Assembly: GCA_030427505.1 (NCBI GenBank)
Contig: JAUICH010000006.1
Span: 229,704-293,703, forward strand
Source of the DNA: Verrucomicrobiia bacterium
Lineage (GTDB): Bacteria; Verrucomicrobiota; Verrucomicrobiia; Verrucomicrobiales; DEV007
DNA: 64,000 nt
Reading direction: 5' to 3'
The translations under genes and the position numbers were made by a program. Positions 1-9,686 of the stretch are shown here, piece after piece; position 1 is the stretch's first letter, and every line of letters starts with the position of its first letter. The notes beneath the pieces were generated by a model. The model ran no database searches. It worked only from the letters and a program-made list of their open reading frames with translations, and was not told the origin of the DNA.

Positions 1-156
1 CTCGATCCACCAGGCGCCTTCCGCTTCGAGGTAGGGTAGCGCCTTTTCCACGGTCTGCCGGACTCCGCCGTCTTCCGCGTTCGACAACGAAGGCAGGGAG
101 AGAAAGGACACCACGGCGAAAATAGCCGCCGTGCTCCGACTCGTGAAGGCGCTCAT
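1..156 (-). CDS. Exported protein, N-terminal fragment cut by window edge
   Basis: An open frame of 52 codons starts with ATG at 156 and runs off the left end of the window. The first ~27 residues form a convincing signal peptide (basic Ser/Arg start, a hydrophobic AAIFAVVSFLSLP core, then SNA before EDGG). The visible mature part contains a motif reading YLEAEGAWWIE. In planctomycete and verrucomicrobial exported proteins a similar stretch precedes a haem-binding or squalene-cyclase-like region, but too little is present to assign a family. It is divergent from the LVIVD gene at 402, so the two share the 157-401 upstream region. Confidence 0.6.
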   Translation of the reverse strand, partial: MSAFTSRSTAAIFAVVSFLSLPSLSNAEDGGVRQTVEKALPYLEAEGAWWIE

Positions 157-195
157 CTCATCTTCATTGTAGCGGCTGACTCCTTAGGAATCAAT

Positions 196-207
196 CATTT
201 GCAAATG
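196..207. promoter_or_regulatory. Perfect 12-bp palindrome in divergent intergenic region
   Basis: The sequence CATTTGCAAATG is its own reverse complement and lies 40 bp upstream of the leftward exported-protein start. Placement between divergent genes suits an operator for a dimeric regulator, but no regulator gene is nearby and the function is inference. Confidence 0.3.
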
Positions 208-240
208 GTCATCAAAAGCCCCTGGCGTTCTCCATCCCTC

Positions 241-297
241 CGGTTTCGTTTCGGTTCTCCTTTCTTTCTATAGGCAAGGAAACCAGAAACGAAACCG
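241..297. repeat. Inverted repeat with 12-bp perfect arms
   Basis: The arms CGGTTTCGTTTC (241-252) and GAAACGAAACCG (286-297) are exact reverse complements separated by 33 nt, just upstream of the LVIVD gene. It could form a cruciform or an RNA hairpin in the 5' leader of that gene. There is no following U-tract, so a terminator is unlikely. Confidence 0.45.
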
Positions 298-401
298 TGG
301 GCGAACCGTTACTCGGCGCAACCGGCACGCATCTGTTCTCCGGCCCTCCCTGGCCGGATAAATCCCTTGGCCGTGGGCCGGAGCGTCTGCTACTTGATTC
401 C

Positions 402-2522
402 ATGAGAGCCCCCATACTTCTCGCCATGCTGTTGGCTTCGGTCGCGGTCGCGCAAGACGCTCCGAATGTACTCACCATCCCGTTTGAGAATGAGCGGCAG
501 CCCACTGCCGATGCCGGCATTGGACCTGGGATGGACATTGTCCGCGACGAGGAACATCTGTTCATGCTCCAGGAACGGAACCTGGTGATTCTGTCAGTGA
601 AGGATCCCGCTCATCCCGCGGTGGTGGGAAGACTGGAGGGTGTCGGGAGCCTCCGGCAGATTGCCATTCACGAAAACGTGGCCTACATCACGGCCCGCGA
701 AGACGGTCTGTTCGTGGTGGATGTTTCAGACCGGACGGCTCCGAAACTGTTGTCGCACTATGACACCGTAGAGTTTGCGACCGGCATCGCGGTGAATGAT
801 GGCTACGCCTTTGTCGCGCAACGCTGGTTTGGGGTCGAGATCATCGACATTTCAGATCCGGCGAAGCTGCGTCACGTTTCCGTGGTGAGGGTGGGGGAAG
901 CGCAGTCCTGTGTGGTGTCCGGTGGTTACCTCTATGCGGGGGCTTGGGAGGAATGTCGCGTCGCGATCTGCGATGTCCGCAATCCCGCCGACCCGAAGGT
1001 GGTGGGTGAAGTCGAACTGAACGGCCGCGGCGACGGCCTCTGCGTGGAAAACGGGATTCTCTACGCGGCCTATGGGCATCATCAGCCGGGAGCCGAATAT
1101 TCTCTGGACGATCCGAAGTACGGGAATGGCAATGGGATGGACACTTATGATGTATCCGACCCTGCTAAGCCGAAGCAACTCTCCCGCGTGCAGTTTGCCT
1201 GGCGGTACTACTACGGTTGGCCGGATACGTGGCGGGTGAAGCTGGCGTTTCCCTATGCCTACCTCTACCACACCCACAATGGGGTCTTCATTCTGGACGT
1301 GTCCGACCCGAGACAGCCAAAGGAACTGGCACAGATCCGGGTGCCCCGCTATCCGGGGGAAAAAGGCTATCGCAAACTCTCAACCGGGGACAAATCCGGA
1401 GTCCGGCCCGTGGTCATTCCATTCGATCCGGAAAAGGTTTGCTACAGCCCGGTATGCGGCCTGGAGACCATCGACGGCACGATGTACTTCACGGGCCTGT
1501 TCACCGACCTTCACCTTTTCCAGGACGACGATCTGGTCAAAGCGACTTCACACGGAGAGGATGCCTCCGAAACGCTCACGGAGAAGGGCGACTTTCACGA
1601 CCCCAAGGCGCTCGAACCCTTCGGACTGAAGAATCTGAAAGCCTATCGGCCAGACGGGCAAGTTTATGCGGCAGTGGAGAACCACGGGTTCGTGTACGCG
1701 GCCTGCGGGTCTGACGGGATCCATGTTCTGGACAGCGATCTCAAGCTGCTGAAGCAATACCCGACCCAAGGTTTCGCCATGGACGTTCAAGTCTCAGGGG
1801 AAAAGCTCTACGCGGCTCAGGGTTCTGAAGGGCTGGTTTGCTACCAGGTGAAGGGTTCAGAACTGGAAAGAGTGACCGCTTACAAAACGACTCAGTCGAT
1901 TCGGCAGGTGCGCGTGGCACTGGATGGCCATTACGCAGCCGTACAGGCCGGTGGGGGAGGCTACGAGATTCTGGACGTTTCCGATTGGAAGCAAGTCAAG
2001 CGGGTGGAGCAGGTGCGAGGCTGGGGCGGACTCGTTTACTACAGGCAACTCTGCAACGGATTCATCGGCGGGAAGATCATCGGCGGGACCTGGTGCGCGG
2101 GCCGCACCTTCATGTCCGATCTGAGTGGTGATGAACCCGCCAATCTACCCGACCCGCTCGGAGCTCTGCCGGACATGAGGCGTGGTGGCTACGCTGCCTG
2201 CGGCGAATACGCCCTGGTAACGCGTGACGGAGGATACTCCGTCTACAAGCCACTTCGGGAAGGAGCCTATGATTCCGAGTTACCCGTTTACCGGATTCCT
2301 GGTGGCCCGGACTTTTTTGGAAAACCGACGGTGCGCGGAAACCTCCTGGTCACGAGCAACCGCATTGATGGGGACGTTACGGTCGTGGACATTGCCGACG
2401 TGAAAACACCGAAACTGGTGCGCCAGTTCAAGATCAGCGGGAATCCCGATCTGGCCTATGTGGGCGACGGATTTATCCTGATTCCAGCCGGCCGCCAAGG
2501 GTTGATCAAGTTTGAGCTGTAA
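402..2522 (+). CDS. Exported LVIVD-repeat beta-propeller protein
   Basis: This 706-residue protein consists of recurring ~40-45-residue units, each ending in a variant of 'hhVVDVSDPxxPK' (for example [41 protein letters not shown]). That is the signature of LVIVD repeats, which fold as a beta-propeller on the cell surface. I chose the ATG at 402 rather than an upstream GTG at 297 because it gives a clean signal peptide ([18 protein letters not shown]). No catalytic residues are recognisable; the family is usually annotated as a surface or binding protein of unknown ligand. It stands alone, converging with the sulfotransferase gene downstream. Product class is confident, role is not. Confidence 0.85.
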   Translation: MRAPILLAMLLASVAVAQDAPNVLTIPFENERQPTADAGIGPGMDIVRDEEHLFMLQERNLVILSVKDPAHPAVVGRLEGVGSLRQIAIHENVAYITAREDGLFVVDVSDRTAPKLLSHYDTVEFATGIAVNDGYAFVAQRWFGVEIIDISDPAKLRHVSVVRVGEAQSCVVSGGYLYAGAWEECRVAICDVRNPADPKVVGEVELNGRGDGLCVENGILYAAYGHHQPGAEYSLDDPKYGNGNGMDTYDVSDPAKPKQLSRVQFAWRYYYGWPDTWRVKLAFPYAYLYHTHNGVFILDVSDPRQPKELAQIRVPRYPGEKGYRKLSTGDKSGVRPVVIPFDPEKVCYSPVCGLETIDGTMYFTGLFTDLHLFQDDDLVKATSHGEDASETLTEKGDFHDPKALEPFGLKNLKAYRPDGQVYAAVENHGFVYAACGSDGIHVLDSDLKLLKQYPTQGFAMDVQVSGEKLYAAQGSEGLVCYQVKGSELERVTAYKTTQSIRQVRVALDGHYAAVQAGGGGYEILDVSDWKQVKRVEQVRGWGGLVYYRQLCNGFIGGKIIGGTWCAGRTFMSDLSGDEPANLPDPLGALPDMRRGGYAACGEYALVTRDGGYSVYKPLREGAYDSELPVYRIPGGPDFFGKPTVRGNLLVTSNRIDGDVTVVDIADVKTPKLVRQFKISGNPDLAYVGDGFILIPAGRQGLIKFEL

Positions 2523-2632
2523 TTATTCCGGCACGGCGGGTCCTGACATCACCAACCGGTATAGGGCCGTCATCGAAATCGCGAACTGAATCCGTTAAAC
2601 CCGGCCCGGCTCCGCGATTCTACGCACAATCG

Positions 2633-3493
2633 TCAAGGTCTAGCCTGCTCCGTGTTCCAATGCGAAAGATCGCGCCCGAGAAGCTCTCCAAGCATTAGGT
2701 TGTGTTCAGAATAGAGACGGTGCATTTGCTGCCGCAATTCTGCCGGCATGCGCAATGCGTCCACAGCTTCCTGGGAATCCGCTCGAGCAACTAAAGGCTT
2801 CGTTCCCAAGTCCAACTCGGTATTCTCAGCGCTCTTCATCCGGACCTCCGGGGCCAGCCGGTTGATCCGCTGCTTCACGGACGGCGGGACGAAGCTTGAG
2901 TCCACGCCAAGGAATTCAAAGACACGACGAACATAGCTCAGCGGGTCCGACTCCAGTTCGTCAAACGTCAGAATGAGTATCTGCTCTGCTGGGAACAGCG
3001 TGAAATACCGTTGAAGATGTTCGAGGTAAAAGCCTTCGCGACCATACACGTCGTTCTGATAGGTAAGGAACTTTACGATCGGGTAGTTCTCCGTCGTCAG
3101 GGTGGGGTTGAACCGGAGAAATAATCGATACCAGGACTCCGCGCGTCTGGATTGATCCCGAACACAACAAATGAGTTTGGCATTGGGCGCTTCGTGGTGA
3201 ATCAGCGAAGGCGTGTCTTCGTCAAACAGGTAAACCGGTGTTACTTCCCCGAGCACTTTCGTTTGTTCGGTGACACCCTGGCGCAATTCATTCTCGTACC
3301 ATTCGTATCCCCGGTACCAGAAGGGATAAACCACCCTGCGGCGTGTGAAATAGTAGACCTCCGTCTCCGGCAGCGCGATCTGGGGATGCTCCTCCATACA
3401 CTGCGCGAGCCACCGCGTGCCGCAACGCGGCGCGCCAATTCCGATGAAGTCCGGTGTGATGCGTTCTGTCGTATCCACTGACATCACTGTCAT
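2633..3493 (-). CDS. Sulfotransferase domain protein
   Basis: The protein (286 residues from ATG 3493; ATG 3484 is an alternative) carries both PAPS-binding signatures of the cytosolic and heparan-type sulfotransferase fold. The 5'-phosphosulfate loop reads IGIGAPRCGTRWL near residues 16-28, and the 3'-phosphate motif reads CCVRDQSRRAESWY around residues 105-118. The family transfers sulfate from PAPS to a hydroxyl on a carbohydrate or other acceptor. The open frame continues upstream through the tRNA-Glu gene, which cannot be coding, so the longer 396-codon frame is rejected. It lies just downstream of tRNA-Glu on the same strand. The acceptor cannot be told from sequence. Confidence 0.85.
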   Translation of the reverse strand: MTVMSVDTTERITPDFIGIGAPRCGTRWLAQCMEEHPQIALPETEVYYFTRRRVVYPFWYRGYEWYENELRQGVTEQTKVLGEVTPVYLFDEDTPSLIHHEAPNAKLICCVRDQSRRAESWYRLFLRFNPTLTTENYPIVKFLTYQNDVYGREGFYLEHLQRYFTLFPAEQILILTFDELESDPLSYVRRVFEFLGVDSSFVPPSVKQRINRLAPEVRMKSAENTELDLGTKPLVARADSQEAVDALRMPAELRQQMHRLYSEHNLMLGELLGRDLSHWNTEQARP

Positions 3494-3729
3494 GTGTGCC
3501 GTTACGTTCTGCCCGCCATGACCCTGGGGCAAGGAAGGCGGCACCATAGCGCGAAAGGGGCCGAATGCTATTTCAAAGGAGGACTGCGTCCCGGTAAGCC
3601 TCTCGAGACAGACCGTGCTGCCTCGCTGTCCTTTGCATTCGCATTTGCACGAGAAATGGAATCCCCCCCCCCGGGTTCTCGACCAGAAGAGCCAGAACAA
3701 AAAAGCCGTCACGAAATGACGGCGCAAAT

Positions 3730-3804
3730 TGGCGACCCGTACGGGACTCGAACCCGTGTTACCGCCGTGAAAGGGCGGTGTCCTAACCACTAGACGAACG
3801 GGTC
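3730..3804 (-). tRNA. tRNA-Glu (anticodon TTC)
   Basis: Read on the minus strand, a full cloverleaf is visible: acceptor stem GACCCG paired with CGGGTC, D-loop containing AGTGGTTAGG, anticodon stem-loop CCGCC-CTTTCAC-GGCGG with anticodon TTC, T-arm ACGGGTTCGAGTCCCGT, discriminator G and a genomically encoded CCA. It sits between waaA and the sulfotransferase gene on the same strand. Confidence 0.97.
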
Positions 3805-3903
3805 TTACCGGCTGACGCCTCACACGTAGGCGTCATTAAGGAGGACGGCACCTTTCGCATGAATTGAGGGGTCTGCAAGAAAAAATTGTTCCGAATCAGG
3901 GAC

Positions 3904-5349
3904 TTATCCTTTGAAGCGATTCAGGACCAGTTCGGCGGTCCGGGCGGCGGAACCGTTGTGGCATTCCAGGACGCGCTTGCCGTTTTCGGCCAGTTGGCTG
4001 GCCCGGGTGGGGTTCCGGAGGAGTTCGCGGGAGATTTGGAGAAGCTCGGCTTCGCCGGTGGCTTGGCGGGCGCCGTTTCCGTCCAGGATTCCGGTGACGA
4101 GGGTGGTGAAGTTTTCCATATGGGGACCGAAGATGACGGGCTTTCCGGCGACGATGGCTTCCACGGGATTCTGGCCGCCTTCACCGAGGAAGCTTTTCCC
4201 AATGACCACCAGGTCGGCCAGGTAGTACCAGGCGCGGAGTTCGCCGGTGGTGTTGACGACCAGGCACGGTGCTTTTCTCTCCGAGCCAGTGACAGGAGAA
4301 GGCACCACGGGGGACAGCGAGGGGGGGGACGTCTCCCAAACGGGGCCGTTGTTACTTTCGGGCGGGTGGCCATGGAGACCGTTCCCATTGCTGTTGCCGC
4401 TTTCGTTGGTTTCCCCAGTCAGGGGAATGCGGAAGTTCGGCAGGAGACCGGCATCGTGGAGCTCGGTGGAGACTTGGCGGCCGCGTTCGGCGTGGCGGGG
4501 TACGGCGATGTAGTAGAGGTCCGGAAACTCTTCGCGGAGCTTCAGATAGACCTGTCCGACGAAAGCCTCCTCGCCCGGATGGGTAGAGCCCGCCAGCAGG
4601 ATGGGGCCAGAGGCGGCTTCCTTGGGCCGCGCGGCAGCCAGGGCTTCACGGAGTTCTTCGATCTGCTGGAGGGGTGGGGCGGCGCCTTCGTCATCGTATT
4701 TCACGCTGCCCAGGCAGTGAATGCGGGCGGCGGTCACGCCGAGGCCCTCCCAGCGTGAAGTTTCGCCTTCGTACTGGACGCACACGGCCTCCAGCAGTTG
4801 GAAGATGGGCCGGGTCATGAAGGAGAAACGGCGGAAGCGGCGTTCCGAGCGGCGGGAGAGCCGGGCGTTGATCAGGAAGACCGGCACTTTGAGGGCCCGG
4901 GCCACGGCGACGAGGTTGGGCCACACTTCGGCTTCCACCAGGAGGATGGCCTGGGGACGGATGCGGCGGGTCACGGCCCAGGTGGTCCAGGGCAGATCGG
5001 CGGGGTTATAGATGACGGTCATGCCTTCCACCTTTTCCTTTTCCGCCAGAGCGAAACCGGTGGGGGTAGTGGTGGACAGCACGATGGGGCGATCCGGCTC
5101 CCGCTGCCGGATGGCGCGGATGACTTTCAGTGCCACGAGCACCTCGCCCACGCTGACGGCATGGATCCAGAGGTTTCCCTTCCGGGCCAGGGCCTGGCGG
5201 GTTTCGCGGGAGTAGAAGCCCAGCCGCTGCAGGAAGTTTCGCTTCACGTTCCCGCGCTGAATGGCCTTCTTCAAATACTTCGGCAGTCCCACGATCAGTA
5301 CCACGGGCAGCAGCAAGTTGTAGAGGATCAGGACGAGGAAGAGGTTCAT
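3904..5349 (-). CDS. waaA: 3-deoxy-D-manno-octulosonic acid (Kdo) transferase
   Basis: WaaA adds Kdo from CMP-Kdo to lipid A precursor at the cytoplasmic face of the inner membrane. The 481-residue protein begins with one membrane anchor (FLVLILYNLLLPVVLIVGLP), followed by the GT30 N-terminal domain with the HAVSVGEV motif that holds the catalytic Glu, then the GT-B C-terminal domain with PAILLVEAEVWPN-like and FLGEGGQNPVEA motifs. It is slightly longer than the usual ~420-430 residues because of a low-complexity Asn/Gly/Ser/Pro insertion around residues 318-350. Its ATG overlaps the rsmD stop by 4 bp, so the two are translationally coupled. It indicates a Gram-negative envelope with Kdo-containing LPS. 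Confidence 0.93.
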   Translation of the reverse strand: MNLFLVLILYNLLLPVVLIVGLPKYLKKAIQRGNVKRNFLQRLGFYSRETRQALARKGNLWIHAVSVGEVLVALKVIRAIRQREPDRPIVLSTTTPTGFALAEKEKVEGMTVIYNPADLPWTTWAVTRRIRPQAILLVEAEVWPNLVAVARALKVPVFLINARLSRRSERRFRRFSFMTRPIFQLLEAVCVQYEGETSRWEGLGVTAARIHCLGSVKYDDEGAAPPLQQIEELREALAAARPKEAASGPILLAGSTHPGEEAFVGQVYLKLREEFPDLYYIAVPRHAERGRQVSTELHDAGLLPNFRIPLTGETNESGNSNGNGLHGHPPESNNGPVWETSPPSLSPVVPSPVTGSERKAPCLVVNTTGELRAWYYLADLVVIGKSFLGEGGQNPVEAIVAGKPVIFGPHMENFTTLVTGILDGNGARQATGEAELLQISRELLRNPTRASQLAENGKRVLECHNGSAARTAELVLNRFKG

Positions 5350-5921
5350 GTGGCGGGATCGGCGGCCTTGGTCAGGAAGGCAAGCTCCGTGCCACCGTAG
5401 CGGCGGCGGTCCATTTCCTGCCAGGGGGTGGAAGAGGGCAGGGGGGTGTGTTCCATGACTTCCAGGACGAACAGGCCGTCCTGCTTTAAAAGCATGGGTA
5501 AATCTTTTTGATTCAGCAGGTTGTCCAAGATTTTCCGTTTTTCCTCATCCCTGGCGTACGGAGGGTCCGCGAAGATGAGATCGAAGCGCGCCGCCAGGCT
5601 GGGACCGCTCTGTTTGAGGAAACGCAGTACCTCCATCTTCCGCACTTCGCCGCCGCGGAGACGGGCCTTGGTCAGGTTGACCTCAATGGTGCGGCAGGCG
5701 TCAGATTGCAGTTCGACGAAGAGGGCACTATGGGCGCCCCGGCTGAGGGCCTCAATTCCCAGGGCGCCGGAGCCGGCAAAAAGGTCCAGCACGGCGGCGC
5801 CATCCACGCGGTCGCCGAGGATGGAGAAGAGGGCTTCGCGGACACGATCCGCCGTGGGCCTGGCCAGGGACCGGGGCGCCGCCAGCGGGATTCCCCCGGC
5901 AATACCTGCGATGATTCTCAT
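5346..5921 (-). CDS. rsmD: 16S rRNA (guanine(966)-N(2))-methyltransferase
   Basis: RsmD methylates G966 of 16S rRNA in the 30S subunit using SAM. The 191-residue protein shows the family start MRIIAGIAGGIPLAAP, the 'RPTADRVREALFSIL' region, SAM motif I (VLDLFAGSGALGIEALSRGA) and the catalytic DPPY (FADPPYARD). The start at 5921 is preceded by an AAAGAGA stretch and matches the family length; the longer open frame to 6092 adds proline-rich sequence with no counterpart. It overlaps waaA by 4 bp. Confidence 0.95.
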   Translation of the reverse strand: MRIIAGIAGGIPLAAPRSLARPTADRVREALFSILGDRVDGAAVLDLFAGSGALGIEALSRGAHSALFVELQSDACRTIEVNLTKARLRGGEVRKMEVLRFLKQSGPSLAARFDLIFADPPYARDEEKRKILDNLLNQKDLPMLLKQDGLFVLEVMEHTPLPSSTPWQEMDRRRYGGTELAFLTKAADPAT

Positions 5922-6098
5922 ATTCTCTTTCTTGCCATGCGGTCTCTCCCCCGGTGGCAGGCAGAGGCCGTGGGCAGAGCGTGGCGCGGGGACCCTCTCT
6001 GCCTCCCATCCCACAGGCGGAAAAAAGGGAGGGAAAGAATAGCCTACTTTGTGAATCGCGAAAGGCCGGATGCAGGGGGGAGATGGCCGCAAGTCTTG

Positions 6099-6566
6099 TT
6101 ACTGAACGTCTGTGGCAGTGGCTTTCCGCGGCGTGGGCAACTGGCTGAGGTGGACCCAGAATTCTTCACCGGTAAGGGGGCCGCTGAGCACTTTTATCCG
6201 GACGGCGTCCGCGTCCTGTTCCAGGGGGCGGACTTCCGCGCTGCCGAAAAGGCGCAGGATGCCATCCGGCAGGGGCTCGGCGGTTTGCCGCGCTTCCTGA
6301 GTGGGGTTGCTGAAATAGAAATCCCTCAAAGGCTGCACGCTTTCGCTGAAGTAAACGGCGCTTTCGTCGCTGCCAACGAAGACCTCTTCGTTTAGGGGAT
6401 AGCTGGGAGCCACCTGGGCGGAGGGCGGCAGGCCATGCAATGCCATCACGATACCCAGCCGGGAGCTGAGGGTGGCCATGAGGAGAAAGAGCACAACTCC
6501 CGCGAACCAGGCAATGAGCTTGAAGTTCTTGCGCATCTTGGACCTTTGAGGTTGCGGCCGGCTCAT
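6099..6566 (-). CDS. Hypothetical protein with one N-terminal membrane anchor
   Basis: I do not recognise this 155-residue protein. It has a basic start, one transmembrane segment (LIAWFAGVVLFLLMATL) at about residues 17-35, and an extracytoplasmic part with alternating hydrophobic residues. The end (VRIKVLSGPLTGEEFWVHLSQLP) is reminiscent of SH3-like domains. ATG at 6536 (residue 11) has a better-spaced AAAGG and is an alternative start. It lies 34 bp downstream of the rhomboid gene and upstream of rsmD on the same strand, so it probably belongs to the rhomboid-rsmD-waaA unit. Confidence 0.6.
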   Translation of the reverse strand: MSRPQPQRSKMRKNFKLIAWFAGVVLFLLMATLSSRLGIVMALHGLPPSAQVAPSYPLNEEVFVGSDESAVYFSESVQPLRDFYFSNPTQEARQTAEPLPDGILRLFGSAEVRPLEQDADAVRIKVLSGPLTGEEFWVHLSQLPTPRKATATDVQ

Positions 6567-6600
6567 CTTCCGCGTGGGAAAGGGGCCAGCTGGGGAGCGA

Positions 6601-7494
6601 TCAATCCTTTTCCAGTTTCCGGGCCAGTTTCTCGCTGCCCTTTTCGAGTATCTTCTTTTCTTCGGCTGTCAGGCTCTGCATGCCGTGGGCCGAGATCTTG
6701 TCCAGAATGGCGTCCACATCCTGGGACACGAAGCCGGTCTCTTTCCGGCGCTTTTTCGCGGGCCGGGCCGGGGTTTCGGTGGCGACTTCCGCTTCCACGA
6801 CGCGTTTTGCGCCGAAGCGCTTGGCCCAGCGGCTGCGGTTTCCTCTTTCCGTCCGCCGGTCCAGAGCCAGGGGGAGGAAAAAGCGCACGTAGGTCCAGCC
6901 GAGCAGGGCGCCACCCAGATGGGAAATGTGGCTGGTCAGGTCAGCTCCCCGGGCGGGTTGGGAGGAGATCAACTGCACCATGAACATCAGGAAGCTGATG
7001 CCTACCAGGAAGTAAGCCAGGTACTTCAGCCGCAGGGCTATCGGGGGAAAAATGAGGCGGATTTCCAGATTCGGCATCAGCGTGGTCAGTCCGCAAAGGA
7101 GGGCAAAGGTGGCTCCGGAAGCCCCGATGACCGGCGCGGGGAAGATCAGCACATGAAGCAGGCCGCCCACGATGCCGCCCAGGAAGTAAATCGCCAGGAA
7201 ATTCCGGGTTCCCACCTGGCGAAGCAGCGCCCTGCCCACGAAGTAGAGCCAGAGCATGTTGATGCCCAAGTGCAGCAGGTTTTCGTGGGCAAACAGACAG
7301 GTGAGAAGGGTGTAAACCTTCCACTGGCCGAAGAGCGCGTCGCGGGAAAGCTGAAGGGCCGCGGAGTTCTCGATCGTGAAAAGGTAGACTCCGATATTCG
7401 CGATGATGAGCCAGCCGACCACGGTCAACCGCCCAATATCGAAACCGCCCGAGCCACGCTCGTCCCGCATATAATCACGGCTGTATACGCCCAT
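6601..7494 (-). CDS. Rhomboid-family intramembrane serine protease
   Basis: Rhomboids cleave transmembrane substrates within the bilayer using a Ser-His dyad. Six transmembrane segments can be traced. The family landmarks are present: HENLLHLGINMLWLYFVG (residues 70-87), catalytic Ser126 in GASGATFALLCG, and His192 in SHLGGALLGW, so the enzyme looks active. The C-terminal ~90 residues are a charged, basic cytosolic tail with KKRRKE and a helical end (LTAEEKKILEKGSEKLARKLEKD), a common 'rhomboid plus tail' layout in this phylum. It is divergent from the DUF1080 gene at 7629. Confidence 0.93.
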   Translation of the reverse strand: MGVYSRDYMRDERGSGGFDIGRLTVVGWLIIANIGVYLFTIENSAALQLSRDALFGQWKVYTLLTCLFAHENLLHLGINMLWLYFVGRALLRQVGTRNFLAIYFLGGIVGGLLHVLIFPAPVIGASGATFALLCGLTTLMPNLEIRLIFPPIALRLKYLAYFLVGISFLMFMVQLISSQPARGADLTSHISHLGGALLGWTYVRFFLPLALDRRTERGNRSRWAKRFGAKRVVEAEVATETPARPAKKRRKETGFVSQDVDAILDKISAHGMQSLTAEEKKILEKGSEKLARKLEKD

Positions 7495-7628
7495 GCTGTC
7501 GTTACCTTAAGAGAGTCCCCGCGTTGGCGCAACTCGCAGTGAACAAAGTGATCGTCGTTTGGGCGTTTTCCGATTGAAACGAAACTTGCGCCGTGGATGA
7601 TGCTCGATACAGATTTCCCCAGAATTCC

Positions 7629-8429
7629 ATGCGTTTTTTCTCAGAAAAGGTCCTCGGTTTGGTTTGTGTCTCCATTGGTTTCCTGCTCTTGGGGCCCAAG
7701 GTCTGGGCGGACAGTCCGAATGAATTGACGGGCGAAGAAGAGGCCGCTGGCTTTGTACTGCTCTTTGACGGTCAGAACCTGAAAGGATGGGAGCAGGACG
7801 GAAACTGGGAGATTGTGGACGGCGCCATTTGCCGGGCATCCAAAGGGGGCGCGATCACCTACAAGGCCGCGACTGTGCCGGACGACTTCGAGTTGAAGTT
7901 TCAGTGGAAGGTGGAGGCGGGCTCCAACAGCGGTGTTTACTACCGGCCAGGCCAGTATGAATACCAGATTCTGGACAATCAGATCCACAAGGACGGTGGA
8001 AACCCCCGCACCAGCGCGGCGTCCCTCTATTTTTGCGTGGCCCCGTCCAAGGACGCGACGAAACCGGTGGGAGAATGGAATACAGCACGAGTCGTGGCCA
8101 AAGGAACCGTGGTGCAGCACTGGCTGAACGGCGAGAAGGTGGTGGACATCGACTACGCCGACCCCAAATTCGCGCAAGACGTTCAGCGTCTCGCGGAACG
8201 CGGCGGCGACTTGAGCGCGCGGGGCGGAAACCTGTGGCTTCAGGATCACGGCGATCCGGTGTGTTTTCGCGGTCTGAAGTGGCGGGCTCTGCCGGCGGAC
8301 GCCGTGCTGGACGAGACTCCCATCGAACCCATGGCGGTGCCCGAAGAAGCACTCTTGAAAGAGGAAGCCATCCTGGACCGCATCAAGAAGAACCGGGAAG
8401 CCAAGGCAAAAGCGGCGAAGGGACAATAA
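7629..8429 (+). CDS. Exported DUF1080 (3-keto-disaccharide hydrolase-like) protein
   Basis: The 266-residue protein has a signal peptide followed by the DUF1080 jelly-roll fold. Family hallmarks visible are GFVLLFDGQNLKGWEQDGNW, FELKFQWKVEAGSNSGVYYR and QYEYQILDN. Members of this fold are very abundant in Planctomycetota and Verrucomicrobiota and some hydrolyse 3-keto-glycosides or act in polysaccharide breakdown. The C-terminus is an Ala/Lys-rich helix (KNREAKAKAAKGQ). The ATG at 7629 is chosen over an upstream codon because it starts the signal peptide directly. It is a single gene; the partner oxidoreductase often linked to such enzymes may be the Gfo/Idh/MocA protein at 10711. Confidence 0.88.
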   Translation: MRFFSEKVLGLVCVSIGFLLLGPKVWADSPNELTGEEEAAGFVLLFDGQNLKGWEQDGNWEIVDGAICRASKGGAITYKAATVPDDFELKFQWKVEAGSNSGVYYRPGQYEYQILDNQIHKDGGNPRTSAASLYFCVAPSKDATKPVGEWNTARVVAKGTVVQHWLNGEKVVDIDYADPKFAQDVQRLAERGGDLSARGGNLWLQDHGDPVCFRGLKWRALPADAVLDETPIEPMAVPEEALLKEEAILDRIKKNREAKAKAAKGQ

Positions 8430-8667
8430 GCCCGAAGGCGGGGGAAGGACGAAACCGGCGGAGGGTGACGGAGATCCGGTCCCACTCTGGCCGGGTCTTT
8501 TTCAAGCGTGGGAAGCTTGTCCTCCCAACGGCTAGCGGATCGAGGTAGTGACACCGGACCGGAATTCGGTGAGTAGCGAAGCAGTGCTGAATTGGGGAGA
8601 CCGAGGTCATGGAAAGCTCCCCCCGACTCAGTCCCCGATACTCCCTTTCCTCCGTTCCCTCCTGTTC

Positions 8668-9591
8668 CTAATCCGCCGCACCTCCAGCCTCCCCCTCCGC
8701 TAACACCGTCACACATTCTTCCCCCTCCAGTTCCACGTCCACGGTGACGTGTTCGAACTGATGGGGGTCCAAGCGGCTGCGAACGAGGTGTTTGACGTTC
8801 TGAATGTGTTCGCGGGTGCTGCCGCTTTTCAGGACGAGGTGAGTGGTCAGGACATGGCGTTCGCCGTCCAGGGTCCAGACGTGCAGGTGATGCACGTCGC
8901 GAAGAATTTCGGGAAAGGCGCCGCGGATCTCTTCCTCGAACCGTTCCGCGCTGAACTCCGGAGGGCTGCGCTGGAGCATGACGGCTAGAGCCTGGCGCAG
9001 GTTCCGCTGCACGTTGTAAAGTACAAACAGAGAGATGAGGATGGAGAGAATGGGGTCGACCACGGGCAGGTGCCAGAAGGTCATGATGAGCGCGCCGATG
9101 AGCACGGCCACCCAGCCCAGGGTGTCTTCCAGGAGATGCCAGCTCACCACCTTTTCGCTCAGCGACGTGCCGGAGCGCGTCCGCAAAACGGCGGCTCCAT
9201 TCATGAGAATTCCCAGGACGGCCAGCGCCAGCATGCCGGGCGCCAGCACGGGTTCGGGGTCCGAAAGCCGTTCGATGGCGTGCCACAGCACGAAAGACAG
9301 CCCCGCCAGCAGCACCAGTCCGGTGATCAGCGCGCCCAGCACGGAAAAGCGCCGGTAGCCATAGGTGTAGGCCGCCGTGCGCTCGCGCTGGGAGATCCTG
9401 TATAAATACCACGCAAAACCCAGGGAGATGCAGTCCCCCGCGTCGTGCACCGCGTCCGTCAGGATGGCCACGCTGTTCGTCCAGAAGCCGCCCGCGATCT
9501 CGATGAGGGTGAAGGCTGCGTTCAGGAGGAAGGCAACCTTTAGATTACCCGCTCCGTCCGGGGCGTGAGAGTGAGAATGGTGGTGAGACAT
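8668..9591 (-). CDS. Cation diffusion facilitator (CzcD-like metal exporter)
   Basis: This is a 307-residue CDF transporter, which exports Zn2+ or related divalent metals against protons. The N-terminus is His-rich (MSHHHSHSHAP), then six transmembrane segments. The metal site in TM2 reads DAVHDAGD and in TM5 HLLEDTLGW, both with the expected His/Asp residues. The C-terminal cytoplasmic domain has the ferredoxin-like pattern VHHLHVWTLDGERHVLTTHL typical of CzcD/ZitB. The start at 9591 is used because the upstream extension is not family-like. The heavy-metal RND operon lies 3 kb away, so metal export is a local theme. Confidence 0.93.
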   Translation of the reverse strand: MSHHHSHSHAPDGAGNLKVAFLLNAAFTLIEIAGGFWTNSVAILTDAVHDAGDCISLGFAWYLYRISQRERTAAYTYGYRRFSVLGALITGLVLLAGLSFVLWHAIERLSDPEPVLAPGMLALAVLGILMNGAAVLRTRSGTSLSEKVVSWHLLEDTLGWVAVLIGALIMTFWHLPVVDPILSILISLFVLYNVQRNLRQALAVMLQRSPPEFSAERFEEEIRGAFPEILRDVHHLHVWTLDGERHVLTTHLVLKSGSTREHIQNVKHLVRSRLDPHQFEHVTVDVELEGEECVTVLAEGEAGGAAD

Positions 9592-9686
9592 GATGTCGAA
9601 AGCTCCGCTATCCCGAATACCAGGATGGAACAACGGACTCTCTCTGTACTTGCACAACAAGGAACGATCAGAACTCAGTGCTCGAT

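Noticed and set aside
3494..3823. N-terminal extension of the sulfotransferase
   Set aside because: The frame runs through the tRNA-Glu gene and lacks family similarity; a start at 3493 or 3484 is better.
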